Source of the DNA: CAYNFT01 sp964396535
GTDB taxonomy: Bacteria > Chloroflexota > Dehalococcoidia > Dehalococcoidales > UBA2162
Reading direction: 5' to 3'
DNA length: 25,216 bases
Assembly: GCA_964396535.1 (NCBI GenBank)
Contig: CAYNFT010000022.1
Span: 1 to 25,216 of the forward strand
Below are positions 22,344-25,216 of this stretch, in pieces; position 1 is the first letter of the stretch; each line of letters starts with the position of its first letter. Under the pieces are notes generated by a model. The model searched no databases and was not told the DNA's origin. It worked only from the letters and a program-made list of their open reading frames with translations. The position numbers and the translations under genes are program-made.

Positions 22344-23129
22344 ATGGAACTTGATGACATAACCATATCCCGGGCAATAACCGAAAGCTTTATGAAAGAT
22401 TTCATGGAGGCGATGGAGGTTGAAGTCGCTATAGTTGGAGCAGGACCGGCTGGCATGACGGCTGCTTACTATCTGGCGAAGGCTGGGGTGAAAACAGTGA
22501 TATTTGAAAGGCAGCTCCGTGTTGGTGGTGGTATGCCTGGCGGAGGGATGATGTTCAATCGCATCGTGGTGCAGGAGGAGGGGAAAAAACTGCTGGACGA
22601 GTTTAACATAGCAACCAAAGAATACAGAAAAGGCTACTATATTGCTGATTCTCTGGAGGCTACCTCAACTATTTGCTCCCAGGCAATAAAAGCTGGAGCA
22701 AAGATTTTCAATTTAATAAGTATCGAGGATGTGATGATAAGGGAGGAAGACAGGATAACCGGCCTGGTGCTGAATTGGAGTGCCACTTCATTAGCGGGAC
22801 TGCATGTCGACCCGTTAACTATAAGGTCGAAGATGGTAATAGATGCTACCGGGCATGCCAGCGAGGTTTGCCATATCGTTGTTAATAAAATCGGTGCCAG
22901 ACTAAAGACAAAGACAGGTGGAGTAACCGGGGAAAGACCGATGTGGGCCGAGGTGGGAGAAACTAAAATAATCGAGAATACCCAGGAGGTCTATCCTGGT
23001 TTAATAGTTGCTGGTATGTCAGCTAATGCTGTTTTTGGAGCCCCCAGGATGGGACCTATCTTCGGAGGCATGCTCTTATCAGGAAAAAGAGCTGCTGAGA
23101 TAGCCATGGACATCTTATCTAAAAAGTAA
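22344..23129 (+). CDS. thi4: Sulfide-dependent thiazole synthase, Thi4 family
   Basis: 261 residues. The nucleotide-binding motif AIVGAGPAGMTAA is at 29-41 with GAGPAG at 32-37; GGGMPGGGMMFNRIVVQ (61-77) and DATGHASEV are Thi4 landmarks. At the position of the yeast suicide Cys the sequence reads AGLHVDP with H154, as in archaeal Thi4 that take sulfur from free sulfide and act catalytically. The product would be the ADP-thiazole precursor of thiamine, made from NAD and glycine. AGGAGA precedes the ATG. His-type enzymes suit sulfidic, anoxic cells. A geranylgeranyl-reductase-like oxidoreductase is the only other reading and is less likely. Confidence 0.88.
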   Translation: MELDDITISRAITESFMKDFMEAMEVEVAIVGAGPAGMTAAYYLAKAGVKTVIFERQLRVGGGMPGGGMMFNRIVVQEEGKKLLDEFNIATKEYRKGYYIADSLEATSTICSQAIKAGAKIFNLISIEDVMIREEDRITGLVLNWSATSLAGLHVDPLTIRSKMVIDATGHASEVCHIVVNKIGARLKTKTGGVTGERPMWAEVGETKIIENTQEVYPGLIVAGMSANAVFGAPRMGPIFGGMLLSGKRAAEIAMDILSKK

Positions 23130-23209
23130 GTTGAGGGCTTCTTATTATCTCGCATAATTTCGGTAGAATCGGACAGACATCATTAAACCTTTCTGTAAGT
23201 ATAAAAGAA

Positions 23210-24382
23210 ATGAATACGATAAAAGTAGTTGTAGCCATGAGTGGTGGGGTTGATTCATCCGTTGCTGCGGCTCTTCTTAAAGAGAAGGGCTATCAGGTCA
23301 GCGGAGTAACAATGAAAATATGGGATGGTGAAGTTTTCCCCGGGGATGGGACACGCCGCGGCTGCTACGGACCGGGTGAGGCAGAGAACATAGAAGATGC
23401 CCGAAAGGTATCAAAAATTCTAGACATCCCATTCTATATCCTTGACCTGAGACAGGAGTATAAAGCCGAAGTTCTGGATTATTTTTACCACGAGTACCTA
23501 TCAGGGAGGACACCAAATCCATGCCTGAGATGTAACCACAAGGTTAAATTTGATGCCCTGCTTGGAAAGGCTCAGGATAGCGGTATTGAATTTGATTATT
23601 TTGCCACCGGACACTACGCCAGGGTAGAATATAATAAAGAGAGGCAACGCTATCTACTGAAAAAGGCTAGGGACTTAAGCAAAGACCAGTCCTATTTTAT
23701 CTCCTCTTTGTCTCAGGCACAGCTTGGTCGCTCGCTCTTCCCTATCGGCGACTACACCAAGGACGAGATAAGAAATATAGCTTGTGACTTTAGATTAGGA
23801 GTTAATAATAAGTCGGAGAGTCAGGATTTTATCGCCGGCGGTTATCGCTCTCTTGTCGAGGCAGCGCAGCCGGGACTAATTCTGGATAAACAGGGAGATA
23901 TACTGGGAGAGCACCGGGGAATCCCTTTTTACACCATAGGGCAGCGTAAAGGGCTGGGCATAGCAAGCAAAGAGCCCCTATATGTTACTGACATCGACCC
24001 AGAAACAAATGCCATCACTGTTGGTACCAGAGAAGAAGTGTACCAAGATGAGCTTATAGCTTCAGGGCTAAACTGGATAGCCATAGAAAGACTGGAGCAA
24101 CCGATTAAGGTCAGGGCAAGGATAAGATATGTTCATCAGGAAGCTGAGGCAACAGTAACGCCTGTAAACAAAGATAAAGTTTATGTAAAATTTAAGGAGC
24201 CTCAGATGGCAATTACCCCTGGCCAGGCGGTGGTCTTCTACCAGGGAGATATGCTGGTGGGAGGTGGAACGATAGAGAGGACAAGAGCCAGAGATGAGAT
24301 AGACGAGATAAAGGCAGACAAAAATGGAGAGCGAAATAGAAAAGATTCCCATACTAAGGATTACCGAGGAAAGCAGAAGTAA
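23210..24382 (+). CDS. mnmA: tRNA-U34 2-thiouridylase MnmA-like, variant lacking the second catalytic Cys
   Basis: 390 residues. The PP-loop SGGVDSS is at 11-17, GRTPNPCLRCN at 99-109 holds C105 and C108, and FATGHYARV follows. The canonical region around E. coli C199 (SQDICF-like) reads SESQDFIAGGYRSL with no Cys. GCYGPGE adds C52. Three conserved Cys (52, 105, 108) could bind an [4Fe-4S] cluster, as proposed for Fe-S-dependent U34 thiolases; this is inference. The C-terminus after about residue 355 is an extra charged tail that overlaps fdhD by 59 bases, so the original stop may have been lost. The SD is poor. Confidence 0.88.
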   Translation: MNTIKVVVAMSGGVDSSVAAALLKEKGYQVSGVTMKIWDGEVFPGDGTRRGCYGPGEAENIEDARKVSKILDIPFYILDLRQEYKAEVLDYFYHEYLSGRTPNPCLRCNHKVKFDALLGKAQDSGIEFDYFATGHYARVEYNKERQRYLLKKARDLSKDQSYFISSLSQAQLGRSLFPIGDYTKDEIRNIACDFRLGVNNKSESQDFIAGGYRSLVEAAQPGLILDKQGDILGEHRGIPFYTIGQRKGLGIASKEPLYVTDIDPETNAITVGTREEVYQDELIASGLNWIAIERLEQPIKVRARIRYVHQEAEATVTPVNKDKVYVKFKEPQMAITPGQAVVFYQGDMLVGGGTIERTRARDEIDEIKADKNGERNRKDSHTKDYRGKQK

Positions 24383-25118
24383 CATTGATGATGTGGTCGT
24401 TAGAGAATTTCCCCTTACCATCATCTTAAACAACGAAGAGCTGGTAACCCTGCTTTGTTCCCCTAGAGATTTGAACTATTTAGCCGTTGGTTTCCTCTTC
24501 TCCGAAGGTTTACTTGAAAGCAAAGGCGAAATCAAGAAGATAACAGTTGATGACCAGAAAGGTGTGGTGCGGGTGGAAACCGATAAAGACAGAGCATTAG
24601 CTAATAACCTTATATTCAAGCGATTGATAACATCGGGTTGCGGGAGGGGGGCTTCTTTCTACAGTGCCGCTGATGTGCAGAACCAGGCAAAAATAGAGTC
24701 CAGAATTAAAATATCAGCTCGCCAGGTTCTGTCTCTAATGAGAGACTTCCAGCATCAGTCCCAGATTTATAGAACAACAGGCGGTGTACACGGCGCTGCC
24801 CTGTGTGATACCCAGAGCATTCTGGTTTTCAGCGAGGACATAGGCAGGCATAATGCTATTGATAAAATCTTTGGAGAATGCCTCCTAAAAGATATACCAA
24901 CAGATGAACGGCTAGTAATCACCAGCGGCAGAATCTCCTCGGAGATATTGCTCAAGGTAGCCAGGAGAAATATTCCTATAATTATCTCCAAATCCGCCCC
25001 TACCGACCTGGGAGTGAAGCTAGCCAATGATTTGGGAATAACTCTACTCGGCTTCGTCAGAGGAAAAAGGATGAATACCTACACCAACGAATGGAGGATA
25101 TTGAGCGATGGCAAATAG
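24324..25118 (+). CDS. fdhD: Formate dehydrogenase sulfurtransferase FdhD
   Basis: 264 residues of the FdhD family, which passes sulfur from a cysteine desulfurase to the bis-MGD cofactor of formate dehydrogenase. Landmarks are REFPLTIILNNEELVTLLCS (27-46), LNYLAVGFLFSEGLL, TSGCGRGAS (C106), TGGVHGAAL, EDIGRHNAIDKI and TSGRISSEIL. E. coli FdhD has a CxxC loop (C121/C124); here only C106 is present in that loop. ATG 24324 lies within mnmA, and its stop overlaps nadA by 11 bases, so the three genes are tightly coupled. It completes the formate dehydrogenase maturation set with fdhE. Confidence 0.93.
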   Translation: MESEIEKIPILRITEESRSNIDDVVVREFPLTIILNNEELVTLLCSPRDLNYLAVGFLFSEGLLESKGEIKKITVDDQKGVVRVETDKDRALANNLIFKRLITSGCGRGASFYSAADVQNQAKIESRIKISARQVLSLMRDFQHQSQIYRTTGGVHGAALCDTQSILVFSEDIGRHNAIDKIFGECLLKDIPTDERLVITSGRISSEILLKVARRNIPIIISKSAPTDLGVKLANDLGITLLGFVRGKRMNTYTNEWRILSDGK

Positions 25119-25216
25119 TGATGCAGCACTCCTAGAGAAGATTGAAAGCCTCAAAAAAAGAAGAAACGCCATTTTTCTGGTACATAACTATCAACTGGGC
25201 GAGGTTCAGGATATAG
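25108..25216 (+). CDS. nadA: Quinolinate synthase NadA, N-terminal part
   Basis: ATG at 25108 overlaps the fdhD stop, with GGAGG upstream. The 36 visible residues start MANSDAALLEKIESLKKRRN and contain FLVHNYQLGEVQD, the HNYQ..E.QD opening motif of NadA, a [4Fe-4S] enzyme that condenses iminoaspartate and dihydroxyacetone phosphate to quinolinate in NAD synthesis. The cluster cysteines lie beyond the window edge. Confidence 0.88.
   Translation, partial: MANSDAALLEKIESLKKRRNAIFLVHNYQLGEVQDI

Overview
The window reads as the chromosome of an anaerobic bacterium with a selenium-based metabolism. Gene content (membrane-bound formate dehydrogenase, Tat export, the full selenocysteine pathway, a stand-alone AICAR transformylase, a His-type sulfide-dependent Thi4, moderate GC) fits a Chloroflexota lineage such as Dehalococcoidia. 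That placement is inference from gene content, not a sequence match.

Layout. 1-4083: end of a formate dehydrogenase catalytic subunit, its Fe-S subunit, an NrfD-type membrane subunit, fdhE, tatA and tatC, all on +. 4101-7211: a selenium operon on + (YedE-type transporter, DUF3343 fusion protein, ribokinase-like protein, TusA/YedF-like protein). It is preceded by a long leader holding a strong-SD mini-ORF with two in-frame UGA codons, a hairpin very like the E. coli fdhF SECIS, and an intrinsic terminator. 7415-7511: tRNA-Sec. 7513-12505: a 4,993-bp integrative element inserted in the 3' half of tRNA-Sec, bounded by 69-bp exact repeats. It carries a previously uncalled excisionase-like gene, a P-loop ATPase with an altered Walker A, several small membrane proteins and a tyrosine recombinase. 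12506-14294: scars of older insertions (a third tRNA-Sec 3' fragment, integrase tails, a broken zinc-ribbon gene, two small ORFs). 14295-18852: selB, an AICAR transformylase gene and selA on -. 19015-20964: a hypothetical membrane protein (-), then selD (+), which is itself a selenoprotein with an in-frame UGA and a SECIS hairpin. 21070-25216: MFS transporter, thi4, mnmA, fdhD and the start of nadA on +.

How it fits together. Formate dehydrogenase is commonly a Sec/Mo(W) enzyme exported by Tat. FdhE and FdhD serve its maturation, YedE and its partners probably bring in or traffic selenium, SelD makes selenophosphate, SelA charges tRNA-Sec and SelB decodes UGA at SECIS hairpins. Almost the whole supply chain is therefore in one locus. 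The two most interesting items are the putative selenocysteine-dependent leader ahead of yedE, and the tRNA-Sec element whose excisionase and integrase genes would be joined into one operon, behind a consensus promoter, only in the excised circle.
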